Position numbers and translations under genes: made by a program. The notes under the pieces are model-generated. The model saw only the letters and a list, made by a program, of their open reading frames with translations, was not told the DNA's origin and made no database searches. A stretch of DNA of 21,024 nt from JAKBCQ01 sp021807585 (GTDB lineage Bacteria > Planctomycetota > Planctomycetia > Isosphaerales > Isosphaeraceae): assembly GCA_027325115.1 (NCBI GenBank), contig DAHWFG010000027.1, forward strand, positions 1 to 21,024, given 5' to 3'. This document shows positions 1 through 9,232 of the stretch, piece by piece. Position 1 is the first letter of the stretch, and the number at the start of each line of letters is the position of its first letter.

Positions 1-145
1 CAACGGCCGGTGGGCGATCATCTACTCGAAGCTCGACCTCGGCTGCGCGCTCGAACGACACTCGTCCTCGGATTGCAAAGGCTACTTGTACGAAAGCGCC
101 CTCCGAATCGCCGCCAACATCGTCCTTTACTCCACTTTGCCGTGA
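1..145 (+). CDS. C-terminal end of a DUF4159-type protein (5' truncated by window edge)
   Basis: An open frame enters from the left edge (first whole codon at 2) and ends at TGA 143-145, giving 47 residues. The visible part contains GRWAIIYSKLDLGCALE, then a Cys-Lys-Gly-Tyr segment and ALRIAANIVLYS. This is the pattern I associate with the end of the DUF4159 domain (a GATase1-like fold common in planctomycetes, often near MoxR ATPase and DUF58 genes). The family call is from motif memory on a short fragment. It converges on the photolyase gene with a 70-bp gap. The function of DUF4159 proteins is not established, and the rest of the gene lies outside the window. Confidence 0.7.
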   Translation, partial: NGRWAIIYSKLDLGCALERHSSSDCKGYLYESALRIAANIVLYSTLP

Positions 146-215
146 ACAGAATTTAAAACAATAAGAGGCATAAACCATTTGATCAATCAATGAGATTCCG
201 CTCGACGATCAAGGA

Positions 216-1619
216 TCAAAACAATTTCCCTTGTTCAATTGACCGAACTCGCGCGACATACGCGTTGGAATTGAACTTTTTGCTCGTACTTGCGTAACTC
301 ATAAAACGAACCGTGCCGAAAATCGGCCGTTCGGGCCAGGGGCGATCGTGCTTGCCGCCGATCGCCCAGGCGATTCCCGTGTAACCGTTCGGATCGCGTC
401 CGTCCATCTCATACCGATCGTTCAGATCGACCGCGATCCCAAACGCCGTCGCCGCGTCGGGGGTCCACTCCAAAATCTTCTTCGCCCAATACATTCTTAA
501 ATAATTGTGCATTCGTCCCGTCAGCGTCATCTCCTTCTGGCACGCGTTCCAAAGCGGATCGTGAGTACGAGCCGCTTCCAGATCATCGGGTGAATATAAA
601 TAAGGACGATGATCAGATCGATGCTCGGCGAGAGTTCGCAGAGCCCATTCGGGACACCCCTCGAGCCGATCGTAATCCGCGTTCCGCCAAACGTAATTGA
701 TCGCGAGTTCGCGACGAACGATCAATTCTTCCAGATACACGTCGACGCTCTCTCGAGGCGCATCGCTCGAAAGTGCGGCGAGCGCAATCGTCAGCGGGCC
801 GATATGGCCGAAATGCAAATGAGCCGAAAGCTCGCTCGTCACGTAAGGAGTCGGCTCGTTGCGATCGGTCGCGTACCTCGGCAACCGCTCTTCGATAAAG
901 AGCTTAAGCCTCAGCTCGGCCTCGCGCGTCCCGCCGCGATAATTCTCCACCCTCCCGACCCCCCCGATGTTCAATGATCTAATCAATTCTTGATGATTTA
1001 ACGCGACTCGCTTCGGAGTCTCTTGATCAATCGGCCAAAGAACATTTGCTTTAATGTTTGGTATCGGTTTTAGATAATCGTTCCAGACGCGATGAATCTT
1101 GGGTCGAATCGTCCGCGCCGCGTATTCTTCTTTGGGGAAGAGCGACGAAGGAACGACGACGTCGGCGTCGACACAACGGAATGGAACACGCAGGTCGCGT
1201 GCGACGGCTTGGCGCCACTCTCGGCCGACGCGGAGCGGATTGTCGTCGCCGATCACGATCGCCAGCTGAACCTCGGTCGCGAATTCGATCAACACGCGAT
1301 CGGGCGATCCCGTTCGCACCACAAACTTCACGCCCCGATCGGCGAGATCGCGATCGGCGTCGATCAATCCATCAATCAAAAAATGATAGTGCCTTTCTTG
1401 AGCGCCGGGGTAATTCGCCGTCAGTCCGAAAACCGTGACGACCGGTTTTTTGAGCGCGTTCCCGAGCGCGATCGCGAGATTGAGCGCCGCGTTGTCTTTG
1501 CCGCGTTGGGCTCGTTGCATCCAATAAACGACGCATCGCCCCTCGGGATCGGGAAATCCCTCACAAAGCACGCTCACTCGCGGGTGATCGTTCAGCAGCG
1601 TTTCAACACGATCAGCCAT
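216..1619 (-). CDS. phr: Class II CPD DNA photolyase (deoxyribodipyrimidine photo-lyase)
   Basis: This 467-residue protein is full length for class II photolyases, which use FADH- and blue light to split cyclobutane pyrimidine dimers in DNA. The N-terminal Rossmann-like antenna domain starts around residue 28 (CVVYWMQRAQRGKDNAALN), followed by RHYHFLIDGL (76-85). The FAD domain has the class II hallmarks SELSAHLHFGHI (262-273), WNACQKEM (357-364), GRMHNYLRMYWAKKILEW (368-385) and DGRDPNGYTGIAWAIGG (406-422). The Trp-rich C-terminal part fits the electron-transfer chain of class II enzymes. The start ATG at 1619 is preceded by a purine-rich AGGGGGAA sequence. It is the last gene of a minus-strand run, 83 bp after the RraA-like gene, so it could be read through from the sppA unit. 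The subclass is clear; cellular substrate preference (CPD) is known for the family, not shown here. Confidence 0.95.
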   Translation of the reverse strand: MADRVETLLNDHPRVSVLCEGFPDPEGRCVVYWMQRAQRGKDNAALNLAIALGNALKKPVVTVFGLTANYPGAQERHYHFLIDGLIDADRDLADRGVKFVVRTGSPDRVLIEFATEVQLAIVIGDDNPLRVGREWRQAVARDLRVPFRCVDADVVVPSSLFPKEEYAARTIRPKIHRVWNDYLKPIPNIKANVLWPIDQETPKRVALNHQELIRSLNIGGVGRVENYRGGTREAELRLKLFIEERLPRYATDRNEPTPYVTSELSAHLHFGHIGPLTIALAALSSDAPRESVDVYLEELIVRRELAINYVWRNADYDRLEGCPEWALRTLAEHRSDHRPYLYSPDDLEAARTHDPLWNACQKEMTLTGRMHNYLRMYWAKKILEWTPDAATAFGIAVDLNDRYEMDGRDPNGYTGIAWAIGGKHDRPWPERPIFGTVRFMSYASTSKKFNSNAYVARVRSIEQGKLF

Positions 1620-1702
1620 CGTTTTCCCCCTTCGCGCCCTAAAATCACATTATGGGCGCGCGGGCAAGAAGCAAACGACCGACTCCAAAACCGCATGAAC
1701 AT

Positions 1703-2407
1703 TCATTCGCGAATCTTCGGCTTGAATTCGGCGCGAAGTTTCAAGTAATGTTCAATCTCAAAATCTTTTGATCGACAGCAATCGAGCAGCGGCCGTTCGA
1801 GCCGTTCGACCTCGGCGCACGCCGCGGCGAGTTCGGGAGCGATCGACTCGGGGATGATGCAAACGCCGTGCTTATCGGCGTGGAGCAGATCTCCCGGCAG
1901 GATTTGTACACCCGCGATCGTCACGGGCTTGCCGAACTCGACGAGCCGTACGTACGCGTGGCTCACGCACGGATTGAGGCCGAACAAATGAAAACCGAGC
2001 CCCCGAACCTCGTCGAGATCGCGCGGACAGCCGCTCGTGATATGGCCGACACACCCGAGCTTTTGATGAATCGTCGCGTTCACCTCGCCGAATTGGGCTC
2101 CCAAACCCGCGGGATCGTCAAGATCTTGCCCCACCGCGACCTTCGGGCCCGGTTGCGCCGCGACATATCGCAAATAATCGCCGTTGAGATCGGCGGGCGA
2201 ACTCGAAGCGGGACTCGCGATCGTCCGAGAAGTCACCGCGTATCCTACCATCACCCCCAGATCGGGGAGCAAACAGCGGATCACGTGCGGCAAAAAACCG
2301 ACATCCCTTGGACGAACGTTGAACAATTCGATCGCGTTGGAGATCGTCGGCGTGTTGTACCGTCTCAACTCCTCGATCCGCTCGTTGGAAAGTATCTTTG
2401 TCGACAT
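1703..2407 (-). CDS. RraA / HMG-aldolase family protein
   Basis: This 234-residue protein belongs to the RraA-like family, which contains the RNase E inhibitor RraA and divalent-metal class II aldolases for 4-hydroxy-4-methyl-2-oxoglutarate or 4-carboxy-4-hydroxy-2-oxoadipate. Visible signatures are PTISNAIE near the N-terminus (20-27), the GAQFGE loop (103-108), the substrate/metal loop GHITSGCPRD with Arg129-Asp130, and the closing motif PGDLLHADKHGVCIIP (171-186). The retained Arg-Asp pair favours an aldolase-type or decarboxylase-type enzyme over a pure RNase E regulator, but the substrate cannot be read. The ATG at 2407 is chosen because AGGAAG lies 6 nt upstream. The same frame stays open to 2833, but that stretch is antisense-frame noise inside sppA. 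It starts 22 bp after the sppA stop, so the two genes probably form an operon. Confidence 0.88.
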   Translation of the reverse strand: MSTKILSNERIEELRRYNTPTISNAIELFNVRPRDVGFLPHVIRCLLPDLGVMVGYAVTSRTIASPASSSPADLNGDYLRYVAAQPGPKVAVGQDLDDPAGLGAQFGEVNATIHQKLGCVGHITSGCPRDLDEVRGLGFHLFGLNPCVSHAYVRLVEFGKPVTIAGVQILPGDLLHADKHGVCIIPESIAPELAAACAEVERLERPLLDCCRSKDFEIEHYLKLRAEFKPKIRE

Positions 2408-2429
2408 AACATCTTCCTGTAAAATAGTG

Positions 2430-4244
2430 TTAATGAATTTGCAATTCGAATGGAAGAACGACCGCGACGGGCTCGGTCGAAAGCAGAACCGAAAGCGCGC
2501 CGAGCCGCGCCAACGCTCCGCGGAAGGCTTGGGGCAGCAGCGATTCGATCCGAGGCGCCGCGATATCACGATCCTCAAGCGATTGGAACAGGTCTTCAAG
2601 AACCCCGGAGGCCTTGGGCAGAAGGATCGTCTCGGTTTCGTCGCCGGAGGGGATTTTGGCGAGCGATTTCGCCGTTGCGATCGCGTCGTCGAGCGTGCCG
2701 ATCTCGTCGACGAGCCCCTTCTCCTTCGCCTGACGCCCCGTGTAAATGCGGCCTCGCGCCAGCTTCTCGAGCGCCGCTTCATCCATCTTTCGACCCCGCG
2801 CCGCTTTCGAAACAAACTGCTTGTATGTTTCATCCATCAATTTCTTCATTGCGGTCCGTTCGGAATCCGAGAACGGCCTCACCGTCGAGAGAAGCAACCC
2901 GTTCTTTCCGATCTCGATCACGTCGGTCGAGAGCCCCACTTTATCCATCAACCCGCCGAGCGCGATCTTCCCCCCCACGACGCCGATTGAACCCGTGATC
3001 GTCGAAGGCTCGGCGACGATCTTGTCGCATCCCATGCTGATATAATACCCTCCCGAAGCCGCGACGTCGGACATGCACGCGACGATCGGCTTCTCGATCC
3101 GCACGACCTCGCGCCAGATCAGGTCGCTCGCGAGCGCGCTCCCGCCGGGAGAATCAACCCGCAGCACGATCGCCTTCACCGTTTCGTTTTTCTCCGCCTC
3201 GCGCAAATGCTTGATCACCGTGTCCGAACCCATCACGCCGTCGCCGAGCAACGACGAACTCTTCGATTTGCCCGTCGTGATCATCCCCGACGCCACGATC
3301 ACCGCGATCTTCGCCTTCTTCGATTCGGACTTCTTGGCATTCTCACCCGATAGCATCTGCATCATTTTGAGAAAACCCGCGAGCCCCGAAAGATCAACCT
3401 TCTCAACCTTCTTGCCGTATTTGGGATCAAGCTCGATCTTCTCGACGCCGAGCCCCTTGGCGATCTCGGCCTCGAGCTCGTCGTTATATGCGATCCTGTT
3501 AATCAAACCGACCCTCTTCGCGTCGCCCGGAGTGTACGGACCGCCGTCGATCAACTTCTTCGCCTCGTCGATCGCAATCCCCTGCCGCTTCGCGATCGCC
3601 TCCGCAATCATCATGTAATTATCGTTTAACACCGAAGAAAGTTCTTCGCGAAACGGCCCGCTCATCGCGGTTCGGGTGTACGGCTCGGCGGCGCCTTTGA
3701 ATTCGCCCACCTGCATCATGTCGGCTTTGACGCCGAGCTTCTCAAACAGATTCTTATAAAAAGTGACTTCGGCGGCGAGCCCCTTCACCATCAACCAGCC
3801 GCTTTCGGGCATGACGATCTCGTCCGCCGCGGTCGCGACAAAATATTCGACGTTCCCCGCCGATTCGAGCACCGCGAACGCCTTCTTGCCGCCGGCGCGA
3901 AACGCGCCGATCGCGCGGCGCAACTCGTAAGCCTTGGCGAGCCCGAACCTCGGTTCATGAACGCGAATCAAAAGCCCTTTCACCGACGCGTCGTCCTTCG
4001 CCTTGGCGATCTTATCGATCAACCCTTTCAAATTGTCCGAAACGGGAGCGCCGTCGAGCCCCGTGGGAGGAGGCGTTTCGGCGAGACCGCCTTTGATCGT
4101 CAATTCAACCAGAACCGGCGGAGACGGCTTCTCGGCCTTCTCCCCCTTGGGCGCCGCGGGAGCGTCGCCCGCGTAAGCGAGCCGCGCCGAAGAAGGAACC
4201 GCCGCGGCGACCGCGACCGCGAACGTCAAAAACGCGATTCTCAT
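2430..4244 (-). CDS. sppA: Signal peptide peptidase SppA, 67K two-domain type (peptidase family S49)
   Basis: At 604 residues this matches the long SppA form with two S49 domains that digests cleaved signal peptides in the envelope using a Ser-Lys dyad. The N-terminal domain carries the lysine motif VGEFKGAAEPY (Lys183). The C-terminal domain has VDSPGGSA (363-370), SDVAASGGYYIS with nucleophile Ser397, and TITGSIGVVGGKIA. A cleavable-looking signal peptide (hydrophobic core 4-16, AYA at 23-25) precedes a Lys/Pro-rich linker, so the enzyme would be exported. Start choice: the sequence reads ATGATTATG after AAGGA. The second ATG (4244) has a 7-nt spacing and the first (4250) only 1 nt, so 4244 is preferred; the difference is two residues. 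The family call is firm. Confidence 0.93.
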   Translation of the reverse strand: MRIAFLTFAVAVAAAVPSSARLAYAGDAPAAPKGEKAEKPSPPVLVELTIKGGLAETPPPTGLDGAPVSDNLKGLIDKIAKAKDDASVKGLLIRVHEPRFGLAKAYELRRAIGAFRAGGKKAFAVLESAGNVEYFVATAADEIVMPESGWLMVKGLAAEVTFYKNLFEKLGVKADMMQVGEFKGAAEPYTRTAMSGPFREELSSVLNDNYMMIAEAIAKRQGIAIDEAKKLIDGGPYTPGDAKRVGLINRIAYNDELEAEIAKGLGVEKIELDPKYGKKVEKVDLSGLAGFLKMMQMLSGENAKKSESKKAKIAVIVASGMITTGKSKSSSLLGDGVMGSDTVIKHLREAEKNETVKAIVLRVDSPGGSALASDLIWREVVRIEKPIVACMSDVAASGGYYISMGCDKIVAEPSTITGSIGVVGGKIALGGLMDKVGLSTDVIEIGKNGLLLSTVRPFSDSERTAMKKLMDETYKQFVSKAARGRKMDEAALEKLARGRIYTGRQAKEKGLVDEIGTLDDAIATAKSLAKIPSGDETETILLPKASGVLEDLFQSLEDRDIAAPRIESLLPQAFRGALARLGALSVLLSTEPVAVVLPFELQIH

Positions 4245-4602
4245 AATCATATCCTTATTTCCATCAAATCCGGCGCGACGACGCGCATGAATCCGATCGG
4301 GCCGAAAGCGAGGCGCCGACGCGTTTGCAGAAGCCGAATCATCTTGACCGGGGTCGCGTCGAGCGTCAACCGCTCGCGTTCGCGCATGTCGCATCGGAGA
4401 AAACTCGCTTTCCAAAGATCCGCGGGTGACAATCAAGGTCCATGATGCATCGTGCCATCGCGATGCGTCGCCTTCGTTAAACCAAGTTCTAATCCGCACA
4501 GTTTGATATCTCATCACTAGGAGGGTCAAAAGGAATTCGCAACGTCTCGCATCAAGTCGGTTCGGCAAGATCGTTTCGATTTCCGACGATCGAGCGGTTC
4601 GA
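4245..4602. other. Intergenic region upstream of sppA, no confident gene
   Basis: These 358 bp separate the sppA start from the stop of the ROK kinase gene. I see no convincing coding region. On the minus strand there is a weak promoter-like pair: TTGACC (complement of 4524-4529) and TATCAA (complement of 4503-4508) with a short 15-nt spacer. It would give sppA a leader of about 250 nt. A 61-codon minus-strand frame with a TTG start (4432 to 4247) overlaps the alternative sppA ATG by ATGA but lacks a ribosome binding site. The size of the gap suggests sppA has its own promoter. Confidence 0.4.
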
Positions 4603-5589
4603 TTAAGACGAGACGAACTTCTCCCGCGCCATCAGAGCCGCCCCCTGCACTCCCGCGTCGTCGCCGAGCGCCGCGGCCTCGATCAACACTTTTCCCTCGG
4701 GGTCGGTGAGCGCCTGCCGCCGCGCTCCGGCGCGAATCAGCTCGATCCACGCGTCTCCCAACGCCTCGGTCACTCCCCCGCCGACGATAATGATATCGGG
4801 ACCAAAAAGATTGATCATGCTTCCCATGGCCAATCCCAAATAGTGCGCGGCGCGATGAACCTCGCGGAGCGCAATCGGATCGGCGGATTCGACCGCGGCG
4901 GCGAGCTCTTTGCTCTTCAACTTGTGATTCTTCCCTTGTAATTTTTCCCCCAAAACCGAGTCATGTCCCTTGCGCACTTTTTTGCCGATACGTCGAGCGA
5001 TCGCGGTGCGGCTCGATACCGATTCCAGGCACCCGCGCGCCCCGCAGCCGCAGAGCGGTCCGCCCGCCTTGACGATCACGTGGCCGATCTCGCCCGCGTT
5101 CCCCGTCAGTCCCTCGACGACTTTCCCTTGCGATACCATGCACCCGCCGATCCCCGTGCCTACAAACACCGCAATCATGTTTTGATGCCCTCGGCCCGCG
5201 CCGAGCCGATATTCGCAGTATCCCCCCACGCGAACGTCGTTCCGGAGGATCACGGGCAATCCCGTCGCGGCGGAGAGATCGGGGCCAAGCGCAAAATCAC
5301 GAACGTTGAGATTGGCGCTAAACATAATGACCCCGCGGTGCGGATCGAGCGGACCGGGAGATCCGATACCGATCGCTCCCAGATCGCCAAGCTTCGCCCC
5401 GGCGCTCTCACACGCCTCATGCAAAGCCTTGACGATCGTGTCCAATATCGCCTTGGCGCCTTCCTTAGCGGGAGTCGGATGCTTCGAACGACCGATGATC
5501 CGATGCTCCGCATCGACGACGCATGCCAAAATCTTGGTCCCGCCAAGATCAACTCCGGCGACCAAGCGACCGACCGCGGCGTCCGCCAT
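4603..5589 (-). CDS. ROK-family sugar kinase (probable glucokinase)
   Basis: This 328-residue protein is typical of ROK sugar kinases, which phosphorylate glucose or related hexoses with ATP in the cytoplasm. The phosphate-binding DLGGTK motif is at 14-19, the catalytic Asp is in RNDV (Asp118), a glycine-rich FVGTGIGG follows at 142-149, and the ROK zinc site is complete: GEIGH (His170) plus CGCGARGC (Cys180, Cys182, Cys187). A second nucleotide-binding glycine motif IIIVGGGV lies at 266-273. The fused helix-turn-helix of ROK repressors is absent, so this is an enzyme and not an XylR/NagC-type regulator. The position before the catalytic Asp is Asn in Arg-Asn-Asp rather than the more usual Glu-Asn-Asp. 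The ATG at 5589 follows GGGGGAGGG with about 7 nt spacing. The open frame runs further upstream, but that extension lacks family similarity. Substrate is inferred, not proven. Confidence 0.9.
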   Translation of the reverse strand: MADAAVGRLVAGVDLGGTKILACVVDAEHRIIGRSKHPTPAKEGAKAILDTIVKALHEACESAGAKLGDLGAIGIGSPGPLDPHRGVIMFSANLNVRDFALGPDLSAATGLPVILRNDVRVGGYCEYRLGAGRGHQNMIAVFVGTGIGGCMVSQGKVVEGLTGNAGEIGHVIVKAGGPLCGCGARGCLESVSSRTAIARRIGKKVRKGHDSVLGEKLQGKNHKLKSKELAAAVESADPIALREVHRAAHYLGLAMGSMINLFGPDIIIVGGGVTEALGDAWIELIRAGARRQALTDPEGKVLIEAAALGDDAGVQGAALMAREKFVSS

Positions 5590-5783
5590 TCCAAACCCTC
5601 CCCCACGCTGAAGTCGGGATCGAGCGAGTCGATCCTCGGTAAAAAACACGCCAAGGTTAAAGACAAGCCGAATCGTACCAAAACCGACCCGGCGCGACGA
5701 GCACATCGATCGCATTCCAACGTGTGAAAACCCCAACGCGCCGATCCACGGTTTTCAATCGAAAGACAAGCTCACGCACGCCG

Positions 5784-8700
5784 TCATTTCCCCCTCAAAG
5801 AAAGTTCCCGTTTCATCAAGCTCACAAACTCAAGCGATTGAACCCGCTTCTCCGCCGAAACCTCAAAATCGAGTTCGCCGGCCCACTCGCCCAGCCGATC
5901 GGGATCCCCCAGGCTCAAACCGATCCAATCCGCGATCCGATCGATCCAATCCATCGGATATTCTTCACTCAAATAAATAAGCCATGAAAAGAAATGAAAA
6001 CGTTCATCCTGGGTTAATATCTCCAAGCGAAGATCGCCGCTCGCGTCGAGTAAAACCTTCCAACGCGTTTCGGCGGGCTGATCCGAAAAGATTCTGAACA
6101 GCGAGAGCGACTCGATAACCTTCCAGCGCTTTTGGGCGCGAGGAGTAAGCCTCGCATAAGTCGGATCAAAGACAATTTTGCTCGCTCCGTCGTCGTCGAC
6201 CTCGGCGAGAGCGATTTCCTCGTCGTTCGCTCCTTGATCGCGATGCGTCGTCACCTTCCCGAGCCATCGGCGCAGCGCTCTCAAATCATCTCGCGGCAAA
6301 GGATCGATCGGCGCAAGGAACACGACACGATTTCGCACGTCCACCGCTTCGCCCGGCGCCTCGTCGTTCCACCAGAAAATCGGCTTATCGAACGCGTTCA
6401 ATTCGTGCGATCGACTAGCGACGAGAGCGATCGACGTCTCGCCCCGACAAACATTCAAAGCAATTTCATACAAGCACCCGGAGCGATCGGGAGGAATCGA
6501 CAACCGCCGATCCCATTCGGCGAACCGCTCGACGGGTTCCTCGCCGACGTTCGATTCCAGATCGTTTCGCAGATCGATCGCGAGACATTTCCATGCATCG
6601 TTTCGATTGATCAATAACTGACGAAGCGGCCAGGGATCGACTCCGCGGACGAGCGTGGACGTCGCCGCGACGATCTCGGCGATCAAACCGTCGGCGGCGA
6701 ATCCGTCGCTCGCATCGGCGGAGGCGCCGACCCACTCGAGCGATCGAACCGCGTGTTCGAACCATTTTTTGGCGCGGCTCTCGGCGTTGAAATTGGGATT
6801 GCGATCGACCAAAAAGCGAAGGAACAACGGCGCGATCGCCCGCGCCAGGCCGTCGAGCCCCTTCGCCCCCGCGGCGAAAGCCCCGGGCCACTCGTCGGCG
6901 CAATGACTAATCAATGCTTGTGCATATTCAAGCGGCGCCTCTTTGAGCTTCTTGAAATATGACCATACCAGCGGACCTCGATCCTCGGGAAACACCGCGG
7001 GGAGCCTTCGACTCGACAAAAGTTCAAGATCGTTCGTAAGCAGCGCCTCGGCGAATCCGCGACACACCGCCAGACGATCGGCGTGCCGCGCCTCGAGCTC
7101 GCCGCGCTCCTGGGCGCGGTCGATCCAGTCGCGCAATCGACGAGATTCGGGCTTGCGCGAGACGAATTTTTGCGTGAATAAGTAATCAGATTTTGCCGCG
7201 TCGATATACCTCCCGGGCCACGCGGGATCGGCGGGCCTAACGCTCTCGTCCAAACTCAACAGCGCCTCTTCGACACCCCAACGAAATCCCTCGAACGGAA
7301 GCGATTCGTCGTGCGCGATATCGAGCACGATCCAAGCCAACACGGGCTTGAGCGGATCGATCGCAAGACCCCAAAGCCTGCGCCAATCGTCGATGTTCAT
7401 CGGATCGGCGAACATTCGCCGGAGCGCCGGCGCCATCCAATCGATCCCTCGATCGTGCCGCAACGCCCACTCAAACGGCGCTCGAAACTCGAGCCAATCG
7501 ATCGCGTCGGCCAGAATCTCAGCGAATCGTCGCCGAACCCAGGCGCGATCTCCCGCGATGTCGTCGAGTCCGGCGAGAATCGAGATCGCGATCGTCTCGT
7601 TCGGAATCGCTTCTTTCAGCAAGCTATTGAGCTTGGAATCGTTTTCGCGTTCGATCGCCTCAGCAGCCGCGCCCCGAAGGCCAAGAAGCAAAAGCATGGG
7701 ACGATCGACGTGCTCGGATTGAGCAAGATTCAGCCGCACTTCCTCGGCGATCCGTTCGGGAAGGTGAGAGGTCGCCGCGGCGAGGAACGACGCGCGAGCC
7801 GAATCGGGAGCAACGCGAAGCCAATCGACGATCCATTTGATCCGCGTTTCACCGCTCTCGGCGGCGAGCCAAGGCGCAACCGCCACGCCCCACAATCGTC
7901 CCGCGAGGGGGGGATCCGCGCCGCGCCACGCCGCCGCAAGCCGACCGTGAAACCGAAACGACGCCCGAGCGTGCGGAAGATTCGTCGCATTCTCCCCCGC
8001 CCGACGCCACCACGAAACGTCGTGCGCTCCAGTCCACTCGCGGTCGAGACCAACCTCGGCAGCGAAGCGAATCAAATCGATCATCCGAGCCCAAGTAGCC
8101 GCGTCGCTCGGTATCGACGGATTCTTTCGCGCCGCGCTTTCGATTCCAATCATCGCGTCAAGCCGCGCGTCGGTCCAAAGCGATTCGACAGGGATTCGTT
8201 TAATAATTATTTCTGCATATTTGTTGATTCTATCATGCGCATTTTCCGCTTGTTCGTTCGCTTTGATAATCCGTTCGGCGAGCGTCCTCGCCCACCACGC
8301 GGGTTCGATCGGCGGATCGATCGATTCGCTCGATAAATCGGCGATTCGACCGTTTTGAACAAGAGCCGCACGATTGAGCCGAACCCCCGGTATCGTCCCC
8401 TGCAAGCGAAACCCGATCAGCTCCTCGGGACGATCGTGATACGTCGAGAACGTCAACTCCCGCCGCATCGGCGCGGGAAAAACGAATGTTAAAAGCGCGA
8501 TGATTTGAACGATCCGATCGGCGCGATCGACTAAAACGAGCGTCCCCTCGCGCTGCGCCGCGTCGGCGACCGCGGCGAGGAGCTTGGCGAGATAATCGCT
8601 CGACAACCCCTGGGAAAGCGGCGCGACCGAGCGAAATTCGGGATCGGGATTAAGATCATCGCGTGAAAGCGCAACCACTTCCGGTTCTTGATCGAGCGTT

Positions 8701-9074
8701 CGGACGGGATCCGAACGACGTTTGCAAGACGCGTTGAAAAGTCCCGCGGGCCAGTTCCAAAGCGCGGCGAGTTCCCCCTCGTCGAGCCGAACCCCGTGCG
8801 TGAAATGACCGCCGGGACGTCCCCAAACGCCCCGCTCGGTTTCGTATTCTTGAAGTCGAGGCGTCAACCACGCGATCTCGGCCACCGAATCCTCGCGACG
8901 ATACCGCAACGCGGCGGGAGCGAGTTCGCGCGATCCGGGAACAAACGCCCTCATATTGAAATGACGAAAATCCGCGGTGAGCGGATATCCGGCGCTCACA
9001 CGCTTGATCTGAAACCCGTTGCTCGCCCCCAAACCGTAACCGATCGGGCACTGCGTGTAATAAATCTGTTCCAT
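5784..9074 (-). CDS. Large protein with GAP1-N2-like (GTPase-associated protein 1) N-terminus
   Basis: This is a 1096-residue protein. The N-terminus MEQIYYTQCPIGYGLGASNG, continuing FQIKRVSAGYPLTADFRHF, resembles the GAP1-N2 domain (type 2 N-terminal domain of GTPase-associated protein 1). That domain was described in NTP-dependent bacterial conflict systems, where it sits beside a TRAFAC GTPase and effector-associated domains. A second familiar stretch, MRRELTFSTYHDRPEELIGF with Pro just before it (about 216-236), fits the same protein type. The remaining ~800 residues are Trp-, Arg- and Glu-rich, predicted helical, and without a motif I recognise. No signal peptide or membrane segment is visible. 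ATG 9074 is preferred because the homology starts there; an in-frame TTG at 9104 would add ten residues. Neighbours are a ROK kinase and an aminotransferase; no GTPase gene is in the window. The family call is by remembered motif, so moderate. Confidence 0.62.
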   Translation of the reverse strand: MEQIYYTQCPIGYGLGASNGFQIKRVSAGYPLTADFRHFNMRAFVPGSRELAPAALRYRREDSVAEIAWLTPRLQEYETERGVWGRPGGHFTHGVRLDEGELAALWNWPAGLFNASCKRRSDPVRTLDQEPEVVALSRDDLNPDPEFRSVAPLSQGLSSDYLAKLLAAVADAAQREGTLVLVDRADRIVQIIALLTFVFPAPMRRELTFSTYHDRPEELIGFRLQGTIPGVRLNRAALVQNGRIADLSSESIDPPIEPAWWARTLAERIIKANEQAENAHDRINKYAEIIIKRIPVESLWTDARLDAMIGIESAARKNPSIPSDAATWARMIDLIRFAAEVGLDREWTGAHDVSWWRRAGENATNLPHARASFRFHGRLAAAWRGADPPLAGRLWGVAVAPWLAAESGETRIKWIVDWLRVAPDSARASFLAAATSHLPERIAEEVRLNLAQSEHVDRPMLLLLGLRGAAAEAIERENDSKLNSLLKEAIPNETIAISILAGLDDIAGDRAWVRRRFAEILADAIDWLEFRAPFEWALRHDRGIDWMAPALRRMFADPMNIDDWRRLWGLAIDPLKPVLAWIVLDIAHDESLPFEGFRWGVEEALLSLDESVRPADPAWPGRYIDAAKSDYLFTQKFVSRKPESRRLRDWIDRAQERGELEARHADRLAVCRGFAEALLTNDLELLSSRRLPAVFPEDRGPLVWSYFKKLKEAPLEYAQALISHCADEWPGAFAAGAKGLDGLARAIAPLFLRFLVDRNPNFNAESRAKKWFEHAVRSLEWVGASADASDGFAADGLIAEIVAATSTLVRGVDPWPLRQLLINRNDAWKCLAIDLRNDLESNVGEEPVERFAEWDRRLSIPPDRSGCLYEIALNVCRGETSIALVASRSHELNAFDKPIFWWNDEAPGEAVDVRNRVVFLAPIDPLPRDDLRALRRWLGKVTTHRDQGANDEEIALAEVDDDGASKIVFDPTYARLTPRAQKRWKVIESLSLFRIFSDQPAETRWKVLLDASGDLRLEILTQDERFHFFSWLIYLSEEYPMDWIDRIADWIGLSLGDPDRLGEWAGELDFEVSAEKRVQSLEFVSLMKRELSLRGK

Positions 9075-9232
9075 AACCCGCCCCCCGCGACCTTGCTGAT
9101 CCAAGTTTCACCCGCCGTCCGACCCTTAAACGACGAACGCAAGCTCGCCGAAACCGACGGATTCAGGCTTTTGTTGTACATTTGAAAGATAGAACAAGAG
9201 ATAATATCCAGGTTGATGAAAATCCTCGGCGG

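Noticed and set aside
2408..2833. N-terminal extension of the RraA-like frame (about 140 codons)
   Set aside because: It lies inside the 3' part of sppA in another frame, is Arg/Ser-rich, and a good ribosome site precedes the ATG at 2407.
4247..4432. 61-codon minus-strand frame overlapping the alternative sppA start by ATGA
   Set aside because: It begins with TTG, has no ribosome binding site, and has no recognisable or protein-like pattern; the ATGA overlap arises from the ATGATTATG start context.
7311..8336. 341-codon plus-strand frame opposite the GAP1-like gene
   Set aside because: Arg/Pro/Ser-rich shadow frame caused by the GATCG-rich sequence; the minus strand carries the coherent 1096-residue protein.
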